Counted from the stretch's first letter, positions 9,764-19,668 are shown. The stretch: 64,000 nucleotides of DNA from Bifidobacterium longum subsp. infantis ATCC 15697 = JCM 1222 = DSM 20088 (GCF_000269965.1 NC_017219.1:1860001-1924000); one strand, 5' to 3'. The notes: a model not told the origin generated them from the sequence alone. Made by a program: numbers and translations.

Positions 9764-10387
9764 TCACTCCCCCTGCTGGTTGTTGCCGATGGTGTCCGGC
9801 GTGGTCACGAGCTTGTCCACGAAGCCATAGTCGAGGGCTTCCTGGGCGGTGAACCAGTGGTCGTATTCGTTGTCGCGGTAGATTTCCTCGAGGGTGTGGC
9901 CGGTCTGTTCGGCGGTCAGCTCGCTCATGGTCTTCTTCATGTCCATGATGAGCTCGGCGTTGATGCACACGTCAGTGGCGGTGCCGCCAATGCCGCCGGA
10001 GGGCTGGTGCATGAGCACACGGGCGTGCGAGGTCAGGTAACGCTTGCCCTTGGTGCCGGAGCTCAGCAGGAACTGGCCCATGGAGGCGCACATGCCCAGA
10101 CCCACGGTCGCCACGTCCGGCTCGATGAGCTGCATGGTGTCGTAGATGGCCATACCGGCGGTGATGGAGCCGCCCGGCGAATTGATGTACAGCCAGATAT
10201 CCTTCTTCGGGTCTTCGGCGGCCAGCATCAGCAGCTGAGCGCAGATGCGGTTGGCCATATCGTCCTTGACCTCTTCACCCATCCAGATGATGCGGTCTTT
10301 GAGCAGACGGTTGAAAATCGGGTCGACGGGGCCGGCCGGGACGTCATCGCCCGCCATGACCGGCAAGGTCGCAAAGGTATTGCTCAC
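9764..10387 (-). CDS. clpP1: ATP-dependent Clp protease proteolytic subunit, first paralogue
   Basis: A 207-residue ClpP. Catalytic residues are the serine in [10 protein letters not shown], the histidine in [11 protein letters not shown], and the aspartate in YRDNEYDHW. The start is GTG 10387 because AAGGAG lies seven bases upstream; the frame is open to 10552 but the added residues look like repeat-derived sequence. It is the first gene of the clpP1-clpP2-(clpX) cluster. Confidence 0.93.
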   Translation of the reverse strand: MSNTFATLPVMAGDDVPAGPVDPIFNRLLKDRIIWMGEEVKDDMANRICAQLLMLAAEDPKKDIWLYINSPGGSITAGMAIYDTMQLIEPDVATVGLGMCASMGQFLLSSGTKGKRYLTSHARVLMHQPSGGIGGTATDVCINAELIMDMKKTMSELTAEQTGHTLEEIYRDNEYDHWFTAQEALDYGFVDKLVTTPDTIGNNQQGE

Positions 10388-10487
10388 CTTGATTCTCCTT
10401 CTAATTACTCGAACATTGTTCAGACTACCGCCTTGAAGCGACTGAAGTCGGCTTTTCGCGTGCTTTTTGGCGGGTAGCGTAGGATAT

Positions 10488-10590
10488 CTCTCCCTCCGTC
10501 TCGACTTTGTCGAGCCACCTCCCTCGTCTTTTGTTGACTTCTCTCCCTCCATCTCGACTTCGGCGAGACACCTCCCTCATCAGTGGGAGG
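10488..10590. repeat. Two imperfect CTCCCTC direct-repeat units
   Basis: Two ~38-bp units (10488-10526 and 10541-10580) each read TCTCCCTCC(A/G)TCTCGACTT, a short dyad, then CACCTCCCTC. The second unit ends in a CTCCC/GGGAG hairpin just before the stop of the small gene at 10593. The layout recalls the larger CTCCCCTC family in this window. Confidence 0.55.
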
Positions 10591-10592
10591 TT

Positions 10593-10973
10593 TTATTCAA
10601 GGGTATCGAGGACGTCATCAATGAGGAGACGGGTCTGGGAGGCGGCATCGTCGCCCAGACGCGGGAAGCGACGGGCGGCATTGGCGGGGCTGGCACCGGC
10701 GGCTCGCGCTACGTTGGACTTGCTGACACCATGGGCCACGGCTTTTTCCGCGAGCCGATCGACCAGTGAATCGGCGACTTGGCGCATCTGTTCGGCCACC
10801 CATAATTGGGCCATATCCGCAGGTAAGTCGTAGTCTTCGGCCACATCGCTGGCTGCCTCCTGAATGGCGGCCCATAACACCATGAATGGCTTTCGATAGT
10901 AGTCAATCTGCTCAGTGAGCGGCTCGGCGGCAAGCAATTCAAGTGCCGAGCGAATTTCTGTATTTTCTGACAT
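10593..10973 (-). CDS. Conserved small protein, unknown function
   Basis: A 126-residue soluble protein, predicted mostly helical. The stretch GVSKSNVARAAGASPANA near residues 83-100 has the spacing of a helix-turn-helix (S-x-x-x-V-A-R-x-A-G), so DNA binding is possible but unproven. The start is ATG 10973, with a weak purine-rich site (GTAAAGAAAGC). It stands between clpP1 and the ClC gene, with hairpins on both sides. I do not recognise a named family. Confidence 0.6.
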   Translation of the reverse strand: MSENTEIRSALELLAAEPLTEQIDYYRKPFMVLWAAIQEAASDVAEDYDLPADMAQLWVAEQMRQVADSLVDRLAEKAVAHGVSKSNVARAAGASPANAARRFPRLGDDAASQTRLLIDDVLDTLE

Positions 10974-10988
10974 AGCTTTCTTTACCTC

Positions 10989-11011
10989 GGCTCCCCTCAG
11001 AGAGGGGAGCC
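10989..11011. terminator. CTCCCCTC hairpin downstream of the ClC gene
   Basis: A perfect 10-bp stem GGCTCCCCTC/GAGGGGAGCC with a 3-base loop. It is nearly identical to the hairpin at 4521 and lies 18 bp after the ClC stop on the - strand. Confidence 0.65.
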
Positions 11012-11028
11012 AGAATATATGTATCTAC

Positions 11029-12495
11029 TTACTTACGACTCAGCAACCACTTTGATATCAACGACGACGTGGCCACGGCCATGCCGACCGGCACAAAGAA
11101 GCTAATCGGCGCTTCGCTCAGCTCCATCACTAAGCACATGGCCATAAGCGGTGCCTGCTGTGAAGCCGAAAGCAACGAAGCCGCACCAATCAAGGCACAC
11201 GCGGTTACCGAATCGGTCGGAAACATCAGTATCCATACGAGGCCGAGCATCGCACCCAGCGTAGAACCTAATGCGATGCCGGGCTGCAGCACACCGCCCG
11301 ATGCACCGGAGCGAATGGTCATCAGCGTCACCAGCGCTTTGGTGACAAAGGTGAGTGCCAACACACCCAGCAACATCCAGATATTGGACTGGGACAGCGG
11401 GAAACCGGCGTTCATCCCGGATCCAGAAGAGCCGCTCCCACCCTGAAGCATGGCCCAGAACGAGGCCATTCCAGAGCCCGATCCCCCGCCAGAGGCCGAA
11501 TCGGATACATTACCGCCGCCCGTAAGCAAGTTCCATGGAGAGGCGGCCGATGAAGATGCCGACTGCATGGCACCAGCAGTGCCAGCGGTTTCAGGAATGA
11601 ACGTGCTGAATCCAAGTTGCGCTGCGGCACGGCCGTTGCCCATCACCTGCGGCACAACAATCGCCACCAAACCGGTGATGAAACCAGCCAGCGGCATCTG
11701 CCACAGAATGGCCTTACCGGTCGGCTTGTGCGCTTCCGCCCATTGCGAACCTTTTCGGAACAACGCGCCGCCCACTCCACATGCCGCACCGCAGATCAGA
11801 GCGAACAGCATTAACGTTGGCGTGGATTCCGGTTGCATGGCGGTAATGTCGTAGAACAGGCAATGCCCTTTGATCGCAACCGCCACGAATGCGGCAATGG
11901 CAGACATGCCCAGTCCAAAGGCAACCTTTTCGATCGTCACATCCACCAATAGGATTTCGACGGCGAAGAACATGCCGGCCAGTGGCGCGTCATAGACGCC
12001 TCCTAGACCGGCACCGGCAGCCACTGCCACCACCATGCGCCGGTCGATGCCGTCAACGCCCTCGATATGGAACAGGTCGCAGAAACGTTGCGCGATCATG
12101 GTGCCGAGTTCGCGTGGGGCGACTTCTCGGCCGATCGAGGCGCCGGAGCCGACGATGAAAATCTGCAACACCACATGCACAATGGTCTGCCAGAAAGGCA
12201 TTCGCTCCCCTGCCACGGCCTTCTTGACTGAAGATACCGCAGTCGTTTTGCGGCGTAACAGATACCAGATAATGCCCGCGATGCCGAGTCCCACGGTCAC
12301 CGATATCGCACGGCGTGCAGCGGGCACGCCGAATGGACCAGACAATTCTGGGCCTTCGATGTAGCCGAGCAGCACATGTTCAACGCCGTAGAGCAACAGG
12401 GTCAGCAGACCTGCTCCCACACCGATGAGCACGCCGAGCACAATGGTCGCCGCAGCGAGCCAACCAAGGCGTTTGATAGTAACCGTTGGCTGCAT
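11029..12495 (-). CDS. ClC-family chloride channel/transporter
   Basis: A 488-residue polytopic membrane protein. The ClC ion-selectivity motifs are present: GSGASIGREVAP (for GSGIP and GREGP) and SGASGGVLQPG near residues 395-406. Helix-rich segments flank them throughout. An odd Gly/Ser/Asn-rich hydrophilic block of ~60 residues sits at about residues 305-366, between two transmembrane parts, where most ClC proteins have only a short loop. No C-terminal CBS domains are present. Start ATG 12495 follows CGGAGG. Whether it is a channel or a Cl-/H+ exchanger cannot be read from the motifs alone. Confidence 0.85.
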   Translation of the reverse strand: MQPTVTIKRLGWLAAATIVLGVLIGVGAGLLTLLLYGVEHVLLGYIEGPELSGPFGVPAARRAISVTVGLGIAGIIWYLLRRKTTAVSSVKKAVAGERMPFWQTIVHVVLQIFIVGSGASIGREVAPRELGTMIAQRFCDLFHIEGVDGIDRRMVVAVAAGAGLGGVYDAPLAGMFFAVEILLVDVTIEKVAFGLGMSAIAAFVAVAIKGHCLFYDITAMQPESTPTLMLFALICGAACGVGGALFRKGSQWAEAHKPTGKAILWQMPLAGFITGLVAIVVPQVMGNGRAAAQLGFSTFIPETAGTAGAMQSASSSAASPWNLLTGGGNVSDSASGGGSGSGMASFWAMLQGGSGSSGSGMNAGFPLSQSNIWMLLGVLALTFVTKALVTLMTIRSGASGGVLQPGIALGSTLGAMLGLVWILMFPTDSVTACALIGAASLLSASQQAPLMAMCLVMELSEAPISFFVPVGMAVATSSLISKWLLSRK

Positions 12496-12535
12496 GTCAA
12501 CCTCCGCACCCTATGCAACGAGTATGCCTTGGGAA

Positions 12536-12585
12536 CTCCCCCTCAGTCTCGCTACGCTCGACAGCTCCCCTCAAAGAGGGGAGCC
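12536..12585. repeat. CTCCCCTC family repeat, long form
   Basis: An array of short dyads: a CTCCCCCTCAGTC block, a TCGCTACGCTCGA hairpin core, then GCTCCCCTC/GAGGGGAGC. It sits in the 184-bp gap upstream of the ClC gene and downstream of tig. The whole unit recurs with changes at 21923, 39735 and 52090. Confidence 0.6.
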
Positions 12586-12615
12586 AAAGAAATAGTCCTT
12601 TTGCCAGAATATGAA

Positions 12616-12648
12616 GAGCCCGGAACCGTGAAACACGACTCCGGGCTC
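12616..12648 (-). terminator. Terminator after tig
   Basis: A 9-bp perfect stem GAGCCCGGA/TCCGGGCTC, 32 bp beyond the tig stop on the - strand. Confidence 0.6.
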
Positions 12649-12679
12649 AAACAATCACGCTAACGCGATGAGGCTATGC

Positions 12680-14059
12680 TCACTCAGCATCCTTGGCGTC
12701 ATCCTTGGCGGACAGTTCGTCGGCCACGGCGGCAGCAGCGGAAGCGGCCTCGACGGACTCGGACTCTTCGTCCTCAGCGGCCTCGCCCAGGAAGCCGGAG
12801 AGGTCCACAACCTCGCCATCAGCGGTGAACTTGACGGCGCGCATGCCGGCGAGCAGACCCTTGGAGCGGGCGACTTCCTGCACAGCGGAGCCAAGCTGGC
12901 CGTTCTTGATGATGGCCTGGATGAAGTTGTTCGGGTCCATGCCGTACTGCTGGGCGATGGAAGCGAGGAAGTTGAACACGTCGGACTGGGACACCTGAAC
13001 GTCCAGCTTCTCGGCCAGAGCGTCGAGCACCATCTGATCGCGCAGATCCTTCTCCACGGTCTCCTCGGCCTGAGCCTTCTGCTCCTTGGTGGCCTTCTCC
13101 GGGTCCGGGGTCAGGCCCTTGAGCTGCTCTTCGACCATGTTGGCCTTGACGCCCTTCGGCACCGGGATCTCGAGGCCTTCCTGCAGCTTGGCGATGAAGG
13201 CATCGCGGGCCTCGGTGGCCTGACGGCCTTCGGCGTCCTGAGCGGCAGCCTTGCGGATGTCGGCCTTGAGCTCGTCCAGGGTGTCGAACTCGGAAGCTTC
13301 GGAAGCGAACTCATCGTCCAGCTCCGGCAGTTCCTCAGCCTTGACGGAGTTGACCTTGACCTTCACGGTGGCCTTCTGACCCTCGTGCTCGCCGGCTTCC
13401 AGCGTGCCTTCGAAGGTGGTCTCCTCGCCGGCGGACAGGCCGTCAAGGGCCTCGTCCAGACCGTCGAGCATGGTGTTGGAGCCGAGCTCGTAGCTCACGC
13501 CTTCCTGGGAGTCGACGGTCTCGCCGTCAATCTCAGCAGTCAGGTCGATGTTGGCGAAGTCGCCCTTGGCGGCCGGGCGGTCCACGCCGACCAAGGTGCC
13601 GAAGCGCTGACGCAGGGTCTCGAGGCGCTTGTCGACGTCCTCATCCTTGACTTCCGGCTTGGAGATGGCGATCTCAAGACCGTCGATTTCCGGCAGTTCG
13701 ATGTCAGGACGACGCTCGACGGTGGCGGTGAACTTCAGCTTGGTCTCGTCGTTGGCGGACTGCGGAACATCCTGCACGTCGAACTCCGGCTGAGCCATCG
13801 GACGAATCTTCTTCTCATCCAGGGCCTTGGAGTACAGCTCCGGGACCGCGTCGTTCACGGCCTCACCGGCGACGGCGGCGAAACCGATGCGCTGGTCGAT
13901 GATCTTGCCGGGAACGTGGCCCTTACGGAAGCCGGGAACGTTCACCTGCTTGGCGATTTCCTTACGGGCCGCATCCAGATACGGGTTGAGCTCTTCCGGT
14001 TCAACAGTGACGGTGAGCTTCACCTTGGTGGGCTCGAGGTTACGAACGCTGATCTTCAC
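12680..14059 (-). CDS. tig: Trigger factor (ribosome-associated chaperone)
   Basis: A 459-residue trigger factor, the ribosome-tunnel chaperone and peptidyl-prolyl isomerase. The N-terminal ribosome-binding domain has the GFRKGHVPGKII signature near residues 44-55. A central FKBP-like domain spans ~155-245 (KGDFANIDLTAEIDGE...), followed by the helical C-terminal arms and an acidic Ala/Glu tail. The start is GTG 14059, with GAGGAG eight bases upstream. It is flanked by RNase D (-) 54 bp upstream and a terminator downstream. Confidence 0.95.
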   Translation of the reverse strand: MKISVRNLEPTKVKLTVTVEPEELNPYLDAARKEIAKQVNVPGFRKGHVPGKIIDQRIGFAAVAGEAVNDAVPELYSKALDEKKIRPMAQPEFDVQDVPQSANDETKLKFTATVERRPDIELPEIDGLEIAISKPEVKDEDVDKRLETLRQRFGTLVGVDRPAAKGDFANIDLTAEIDGETVDSQEGVSYELGSNTMLDGLDEALDGLSAGEETTFEGTLEAGEHEGQKATVKVKVNSVKAEELPELDDEFASEASEFDTLDELKADIRKAAAQDAEGRQATEARDAFIAKLQEGLEIPVPKGVKANMVEEQLKGLTPDPEKATKEQKAQAEETVEKDLRDQMVLDALAEKLDVQVSQSDVFNFLASIAQQYGMDPNNFIQAIIKNGQLGSAVQEVARSKGLLAGMRAVKFTADGEVVDLSGFLGEAAEDEESESVEAASAAAAVADELSAKDDAKDAE

Positions 14060-14113
14060 GCTAATGACTCCTCAAAAGTCGTTATTTCTTACAGTTCTGC
14101 CGTAAGGCAACCT

Positions 14114-15415
14114 CTACATGATAACGCCACTTACGGACGGTGCAATGAGTTTCACCTGCCAGTTCCTTGCGCCCTGCTCGATCAGGAACGCCTCGACGTC
14201 CACTTCCACCGGGTCTTCCACCCAGCACAGGTTGCGTAGGGCCTGTGGCTTGATGATCATCTCGGCCGGCGTGCGGGTGTCTTCGGCGATGCGGTTGATC
14301 ACACGCCGTACCCGTTGCAGACGGTCATAACGCTCCGGATGGCGCTGTTGCCACAGTCGCATGGATCGGGGCGCGTTCACCACACCGTTTTCGCCCTGTT
14401 CGGGGGCAGGCATGGTAGGCCATTGGGTGGGCTTCAGGGCCATGGCTCGGTCGATGGCCTGCTTCCAGACCTTCGGTTTGACTGTACGCTGAATCGGCGC
14501 GTACCGCTCGAACATTTTGTCCTGCTCGGTACCGGTATGGATGCGCACACGCTCGTTCAGGGATCGGAGCGCGCGGAATTGGGCGGCATTGTGCGGCTTG
14601 TTGGTCGCGGCCTCGATGATTGACGAATCGGTCAATAACAGGCTGGGGGCAATATCGTATTGCCGGGCGAGCCGGTCGCGCTCCTCCCATAGGGATTTGG
14701 CGATGGCCAAGCCCCTTGGATCACGACTCAGCTGGGTGATGCGCGAGATACGCAGCCAAGGAATCGGATGCAGTTTGCGCGGGGCAAGGCCCGCAACCAA
14801 AGCGTGAGAAAACTCTTCAGCGGCCCACTCATCCTTGCCTGCGGCTTTCAGGTCACGACGCATCAAGGTTTCGAGTTCGATAAGCACCTCCACGTCGAGC
14901 GCAGCATAGTTGCGCCAGTCGCGCGGCAGCGGACGGTAGGACCAATCGGCGGCGGAATGCTCTTTGGCCAGCGTGATGCCGAGGTAATGTTCGGTGACGG
15001 CGGCCAGACCGAAGCGGTGCAGGCCGAGCAATCGCGCCGCTATTTCCGTGTCGAACAAGGCCTTGGGTTTGAGTCCGATTTCGGCGAATCCAGGCAAGTC
15101 CATCAGAGAATCATGCAGAATCCACGTAGCGTCGCCCACGGCGTCATTGAATTCATTCCAGTCAGCTCCGGCCCGTGTCAGGGCGACGGGATCAAGCAAG
15201 GCGATGCCCGCGCCTTCACGTTTGAACTGAATCAGCCAATCCTCATGTCCATAGCGGAATCCAGACGCACGTTCGGCGTCGGCGGCCAGCGAGCCCGTCG
15301 CCTCGGCCAGCGCATCGCAGGCACGATGATAGCCATCCAGCGTCGAAGTGACATCGGGCACTCCCCCGCGAGGCTCTTTCAGCAGTCGGGGTTCGGTGTC
15401 ACGGACGTCACTCAA
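14114..15415 (-). CDS. rnd: Ribonuclease D family 3'-5' exonuclease
   Basis: A 433-residue DEDDy exonuclease of the RNase D type, which trims tRNA and other RNA 3' ends. The Exo I acidic pair is in AADAERASG, the Exo II aspartate in the WILHDSLMDL stretch, and the Exo III Tyr/Asp in YAALDVEVL. An HRDC-like helical domain follows from about residue 235. The start is TTG 15415, overlapping the stop of the upstream DUF3000 gene by 4 bp (TTGA), so translation is probably coupled. Confidence 0.88.
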   Translation of the reverse strand: MSDVRDTEPRLLKEPRGGVPDVTSTLDGYHRACDALAEATGSLAADAERASGFRYGHEDWLIQFKREGAGIALLDPVALTRAGADWNEFNDAVGDATWILHDSLMDLPGFAEIGLKPKALFDTEIAARLLGLHRFGLAAVTEHYLGITLAKEHSAADWSYRPLPRDWRNYAALDVEVLIELETLMRRDLKAAGKDEWAAEEFSHALVAGLAPRKLHPIPWLRISRITQLSRDPRGLAIAKSLWEERDRLARQYDIAPSLLLTDSSIIEAATNKPHNAAQFRALRSLNERVRIHTGTEQDKMFERYAPIQRTVKPKVWKQAIDRAMALKPTQWPTMPAPEQGENGVVNAPRSMRLWQQRHPERYDRLQRVRRVINRIAEDTRTPAEMIIKPQALRNLCWVEDPVEVDVEAFLIEQGARNWQVKLIAPSVSGVIM

Positions 15416-16050
15416 CTGGCGTCATCCTCCTCAAAACGGATGGTGGATCTGATGAATGCGGCCCACGAGCGGATTTGTGCGCCGGCGTCCATAGTACCGT
15501 CCGGTCCGGTCCCGTCAAGCGGGGTCCATGAGACGCGAATCTCACACCCGGCGCTGGTGGAGCCAGACATCGAACCAAAAGCCGTGTTTTGGGTCACGGT
15601 GACTGTGCCGGATACCGAATCCGGCTCGATGCCGTCGAAATAGTCGCACATGTCATCCCAGTACATGCCGGGGGTCAGAGAATCGTTTTCGGCGGTTTCC
15701 AGCGGCAGCCGCGCGAACGCCACGCAACGCCAGTTGGAATCCCAGTCAATGCGCAGCTCATGAGCATAAAGCATCATGATCCAGCCTGTGGCGATTCGTG
15801 ATTCGGCATCGTTGCCAAGACCGGCGGAAAAGGCATCGCCGAGGGCACACTCTCCCGCTTCGAATTCCACGCCGATACCATAATCGGCCAAGGTGGAAGG
15901 CACGGGAATCTCCCGATAGCGCACGTCATGGATGCGCTTCATGGTGCTGACGGATTCGACAGCTGCCCATACTTCATCCGGCACACCCTGAGGGCGTACG
16001 GGGCGTCCGTCATTGGACGCTCCCATAGGAAATGCGTAGATGTCGGCCAT
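15412..16050 (-). CDS. DUF3000-family protein
   Basis: A 212-residue protein typical of the actinobacterial DUF3000 family, which is usually encoded just before RNase D as here. No catalytic motif is evident. It starts MADIYAFPMG and contains a core with WIMMLYAHELRIDWDSNW. The start is ATG 16050. The open frame continues upstream to 16224, but that extension is Arg/Pro-rich and looks non-coding. No clear ribosome site precedes 16050. The 4-bp overlap with rnd marks a two-gene operon. Confidence 0.8.
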   Translation of the reverse strand: MADIYAFPMGASNDGRPVRPQGVPDEVWAAVESVSTMKRIHDVRYREIPVPSTLADYGIGVEFEAGECALGDAFSAGLGNDAESRIATGWIMMLYAHELRIDWDSNWRCVAFARLPLETAENDSLTPGMYWDDMCDYFDGIEPDSVSGTVTVTQNTAFGSMSGSTSAGCEIRVSWTPLDGTGPDGTMDAGAQIRSWAAFIRSTIRFEEDDAS

Positions 16051-16071
16051 ATCTCTAGGGTATGGGCGAAC

Positions 16072-16106
16072 GGGCCGAATCGTGGTATTTACGCGCGGTT
16101 CGGCCC
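16072..16106 (-). terminator. Hairpin downstream of pflA
   Basis: GGGCCGAA/TTCGGCCC with a 19-base loop, between pflA and the DUF3000 gene. No T tract on the - strand, so it is only a candidate terminator. Confidence 0.35.
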
Positions 16107-16112
16107 TGCAAT

Positions 16113-16994
16113 TTAAAACACGGTGAAGCCGTGGTCCTTGAACTGGTTGGCCACCCGTTCGCGAGTGGCGGCGTTGGGTCCCTTCTGGTTCTCCAGCGGG
16201 TATGGGATGCGCAGTTCGTGCCACTTCGGCCGGCCCAGCTGGTGGAATCCCAGCACGTCGACGTGTTCGATGGCGTCGCCGAAGGTCTCGCAGATCCGCG
16301 CCACGTTTTCGACGTTCTCCTCGGAGTCGGTCAACCCCGGGACCAGCACGAAACGCACCCAGATCTTCTTGCCGGCCTTGGCCAACCGCTGCCCGAAGTC
16401 GATGGTGGGCTGCAGGGTGCCGCCGGTGACCTCGTGATAGGTCCGTTCGTCACCGGATTTGACGTCGAGCAGGCATAGGTCGATGTCCTCGAGCATCTCG
16501 TCGGTGTAGCTCGTGTTGAGGAAGCCGGACGTATCGAGGCAGGTGTGCACGCCCATCTCCCGGGCGGCGTGGAACACGCGCGAGACGAAGGCGGGCTGCA
16601 TCATGGATTCGCCGCCGGAGAAGGTGATACCGCCATGCGTGGCCTTGAACAGGTCCTTGTAACGATCGACCTTCTTGATCATGGCGTCAAGGTAGACGGG
16701 CTTGCCGTCGCGCATCTTCCAAGTGTCCGGGTTCTGGCAGTACTGGCAGCGCAGCGGGCAGCCGGACATGAATACGGTCATGCGGGTGCCCGGTCCATCC
16801 ACGGAGGTGTTGATGTCCCAAGAGTGGACGAAGCCGATATCGCCGGATTTCAGGGCGGAAAGGCGGTCACGTCGGTCGAGTCCGATTGGGGATTCAAAGC
16901 CGGAAAGGCCGCCCATCAAAGTCTGCGAGGCATAGGTCTTCGATTCCTTGAGCATATGCCTGGTCGTGGTGCGGAACGTGGGTGTTGCGGGCAT
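16113..16994 (-). CDS. pflA: Pyruvate formate-lyase activating enzyme (radical SAM)
   Basis: A 293-residue radical SAM enzyme that installs the glycyl radical on PflB. The 4Fe-4S motif is CPLRCQYC (CxxxCxxC), and the SAM-binding GGE follows in FSGGESMMQP. The rest matches the family's (beta/alpha)6 half-barrel. The N-terminal ~60 residues before MTVFMSGCP are somewhat longer than usual. Start chosen at ATG 16994, with AGGAGG six bases upstream. It lies 109 bp downstream of pflB, separated by a terminator-like hairpin, so it may be made at lower levels than PflB. Confidence 0.93.
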   Translation of the reverse strand: MPATPTFRTTTRHMLKESKTYASQTLMGGLSGFESPIGLDRRDRLSALKSGDIGFVHSWDINTSVDGPGTRMTVFMSGCPLRCQYCQNPDTWKMRDGKPVYLDAMIKKVDRYKDLFKATHGGITFSGGESMMQPAFVSRVFHAAREMGVHTCLDTSGFLNTSYTDEMLEDIDLCLLDVKSGDERTYHEVTGGTLQPTIDFGQRLAKAGKKIWVRFVLVPGLTDSEENVENVARICETFGDAIEHVDVLGFHQLGRPKWHELRIPYPLENQKGPNAATRERVANQFKDHGFTVF

Positions 16995-17033
16995 AGTTGT
17001 CCTCCTGTTCCAAATGATGCGAAAGTCTGTGGA

Positions 17034-17069
17034 AAATAAGGAAGGGGTGGAGCCGTGCCCCACCCCTTC
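17034..17069 (-). terminator. Hairpin between pflB and pflA
   Basis: A 10-bp perfect stem GAAGGGGTGG/CCACCCCTTC. On the - strand it is followed by TTATTTT (17034-17040), so it should terminate most pflB transcripts while letting some reach pflA. Confidence 0.7.
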
Positions 17070-17103
17070 AGTTAGTCATTGCCGCGGTTCGCGGGGTTGG
17101 TCA

Positions 17104-19479
17104 TCAGTCGACGACGGCGCCCTGGTGGAAGGTACGGGAGATGACGTCGAGCTGCTGCTCCTTGGTGAGCTTGACGAAGTTCACCGCGTAGCCGGAGACG
17201 CGCACGGTCAGGTGCGGGTACTTTTCGGGGTGCTCGACGGCGTCCTCCATGGTCTCGCGGCGCAGAACGTTGATGTTCGCGTGGTAGAGGCCGTGGCCGT
17301 TGCCCGCGTCCAGGATGCCGACCAGGTTGCCGATGCGCTCGGCTTCATCGCGGCCCAGGCCATCGGGGGTGATGGTGTTGGTCAGCGAGATGCCGTCGAG
17401 CGCGTCGTTGTAGTCGATCTTGCCGACGGAGAACATGGACGGCAACATGCCGTGCGAGTCCATGCCGTTCTCCGGGTTGGCGCCCGGGGCGTACGGGGTG
17501 CCCTTCTTGTGGCGGGACGGGAAGGAACCGGTGTTCTTGCCGTACTCCACGTTGGAGGTGATGGTCAGGATGGACTGGGTCGGGACGGCGCCACGGTAGA
17601 CGGGCAGGCGCTTGACCTGGCCCATCACGGTGGAGACGACCCACTTGGCGATGTCGTCGGCGCGGTCGTCGTCGTTGCCGTAGACCGGGAACTCGCCCTC
17701 GGTGCGGTAGCCGACGACCAGATCGTCGTCGGCGCCTTCGACGTACTCGTACTCGTGGCCTTCGAGGTTCTTGGCTTCCTTGTTGGTGATCGGGTACACC
17801 TTGGCGTACTTGATGGCGGACAGGGAGTCGGCGGCGATGGACAGACCGGACATGCCGCAACCGAGGGTGCGGTACACCTCCTTGTCGTGCAGGGCCATCT
17901 CGATGGACTCGTAGGCGTACTTATCGTGCATGTAGTGGATGATGTTCAGCGCTTCGACGTAGGTTTCGGACAGCCACTCGAGCGCCTTCTCGTAGTTGTT
18001 CTTGACCTTCTCGTAGTCCAAGGTGCCGTCGGCTTCCGGGGCGATCGGGTCGATGACGCCCTTGTCGATGACCTGCATGCCGGTCATCTCGTCGCGGCCG
18101 CCGTTGATGGCGTACAGCAGGGCCTTGGCGGAGTTCACTCGGGCGGCGAAGAACTGCATCTGCTTGCCCACACGCATCGGGGAGACGCAGCAGGCGATGG
18201 CGGCGTCATCGCCCCAGTGGTTGCGGATCTCCTTGTCGGACTCGTACTGGATGGCGGAGGTGTCGATGGAGATCTTGGCGCAGAAGCGCTTGTAGCCTTC
18301 CGGCAGCTTCGGATCCCAGAAGATGGTGATGTTCGGCTCGGGGCCGGGCCCGAGGTGTTCGAGGGTCAGCGTGTTGAGCAGACGGAAGGAGGTCTTGGTG
18401 ACCAGCGGACGGCCGTCGTCGCCGAAACCGGCGTCGGACCAGGTCGCCCAGTACGGGTCGCCGGAGAAGATGTTGTCGTAGTCCTTGGTACGCAGGAAGC
18501 GCACGATGCGCAGCTTCATGACGATGTTGTCGATGAGCTCCTGGGCGTCGGTCTCGGTGATCTTGCCGGCCTTGAGGTCGCGCTCGATGAAGCAGTCGAG
18601 GAAGGCGGAGTTGCGGCCGAACGACATGGCGGCGCCGTCCTGGGACTTGATGGAGGCCAGGTAGCCCATGTAGGTCCACTGCACGGCTTCCTTGGCGGTC
18701 TGGGCCGGACGGGTCAGATCCAGGCCGTACTCGTTGCCGAGGGTGATGAGCTGCTTGAGGGCCTTGATCTGCTCGTCGTGCTCCTCGCGGAAGCGGATCC
18801 AGTGCTCGATCTCCGGCTCGGTGAAGTCGTTGCGGTACGGGATGGAGTCCTTATCGCGCTTCTTGAAGGCGATCAGCTTGTTGACGCCGTACAGGGCGAC
18901 GCGGCGGTAGTCGCCGATGATGCGGCCTCGGCCGTAGGCGTCCGGCAGGCCGGTGAGGATCTTGTTGTGGCGGGCGATCTTGATGGCCTTGGTGTAGACG
19001 CCGAAGACGCCGTCGTTGTGCGTCTTGCGGTACTTGGTGAAGATCTTCTTGATCTCCGGATCGGGCTCCTTGCCGGCTTCCTTGATGGCCTGCTCGACCA
19101 TGCGCCAGCCGCCGTTCGGCATCATGGCGCGCTTGCAGGGCACGTCGGTCTGCAGGCCGACGATCACGTCGTCGATTTCCGGAGATTCGATGTAGCCGGC
19201 CGGGAAGGCGTCGATGCCTGCCGGGGTGTGGGTGTCAACGTCGTAGACGCGCTGCTTGCGCTCCACGGCCAGATAGTTGTCGTCGAGGTACTTCCACAGA
19301 TGCTTGGTCTTCTCGGTGGCAGGCGCCAGGAAGCTCTCGTCGCCCTCGTACGGGGTGTAGTTCTTCTGGATGAAGTCTCGAACGTCGATATCCTTCTGCC
19401 AGTTGCCCTCGGTGAAGCCAGCCCACGCCTTGGCGTCGAGCTCCTCCTGGGAGACAGCTGCATTTTCCACTGCGGTCAT
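17104..19479 (-). CDS. pflB: Pyruvate formate-lyase (formate C-acetyltransferase)
   Basis: A 791-residue glycyl-radical enzyme that cleaves pyruvate with CoA to acetyl-CoA and formate. The catalytic adjacent cysteines are in [12 protein letters not shown], and the radical glycine is in RVSGYAVNF near the C-terminus. Start chosen at ATG 19479, with AAGGAG five bases upstream; the frame continues to 19518 without support. In the bifid shunt it provides an extra ATP via acetate and balances redox. A CTCAC/GTGAG palindrome lies ~100 bp upstream (19575-19590). Confidence 0.96.
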   Translation of the reverse strand: MTAVENAAVSQEELDAKAWAGFTEGNWQKDIDVRDFIQKNYTPYEGDESFLAPATEKTKHLWKYLDDNYLAVERKQRVYDVDTHTPAGIDAFPAGYIESPEIDDVIVGLQTDVPCKRAMMPNGGWRMVEQAIKEAGKEPDPEIKKIFTKYRKTHNDGVFGVYTKAIKIARHNKILTGLPDAYGRGRIIGDYRRVALYGVNKLIAFKKRDKDSIPYRNDFTEPEIEHWIRFREEHDEQIKALKQLITLGNEYGLDLTRPAQTAKEAVQWTYMGYLASIKSQDGAAMSFGRNSAFLDCFIERDLKAGKITETDAQELIDNIVMKLRIVRFLRTKDYDNIFSGDPYWATWSDAGFGDDGRPLVTKTSFRLLNTLTLEHLGPGPEPNITIFWDPKLPEGYKRFCAKISIDTSAIQYESDKEIRNHWGDDAAIACCVSPMRVGKQMQFFAARVNSAKALLYAINGGRDEMTGMQVIDKGVIDPIAPEADGTLDYEKVKNNYEKALEWLSETYVEALNIIHYMHDKYAYESIEMALHDKEVYRTLGCGMSGLSIAADSLSAIKYAKVYPITNKEAKNLEGHEYEYVEGADDDLVVGYRTEGEFPVYGNDDDRADDIAKWVVSTVMGQVKRLPVYRGAVPTQSILTITSNVEYGKNTGSFPSRHKKGTPYAPGANPENGMDSHGMLPSMFSVGKIDYNDALDGISLTNTITPDGLGRDEAERIGNLVGILDAGNGHGLYHANINVLRRETMEDAVEHPEKYPHLTVRVSGYAVNFVKLTKEQQLDVISRTFHQGAVVD

Positions 19480-19535
19480 GTCACTCCTTACATGGGGTTG
19501 TAGGTTTCGCATCCTCACGGAACCCTTGGTTCACA

Positions 19536-19590
19536 AGTGTAGTTGGCACTTGCTTGAGAAAAGCCGAAATTGGGGGTGAGCTATCTCACA
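19536..19590 (-). promoter_or_regulatory. pflB upstream region: putative -10 and operator
   Basis: On the - strand, TACACT (19536-19541) could be the -10 with a poor -35. Farther upstream, 19575-19590 reads TGTGAGATAGCTCACC, an imperfect dyad (GTGAG-N4-CTCAC). Its place upstream of a weak -35 would suit an activator. A similar palindrome precedes pyk. Confidence 0.4.
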
Positions 19591-19668
19591 TTGTTTTTGC
19601 GAACGCTACCATTCCAATGGTTTCTAGGTATTGATGGGACTATTGCACATCTCCAGATATGGGAAACC

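Noticed and set aside
12668..14239. + strand open frame over tig
   Set aside because: Antisense of trigger factor; low-complexity Leu/Gly/Val translation.
16948..19503. Long + strand open frame across pflB
   Set aside because: It is a complementary-strand shadow of pflB; composition is a Val/Asp/Gly/Leu-rich artefact of G+C codon bias and no motif is present.
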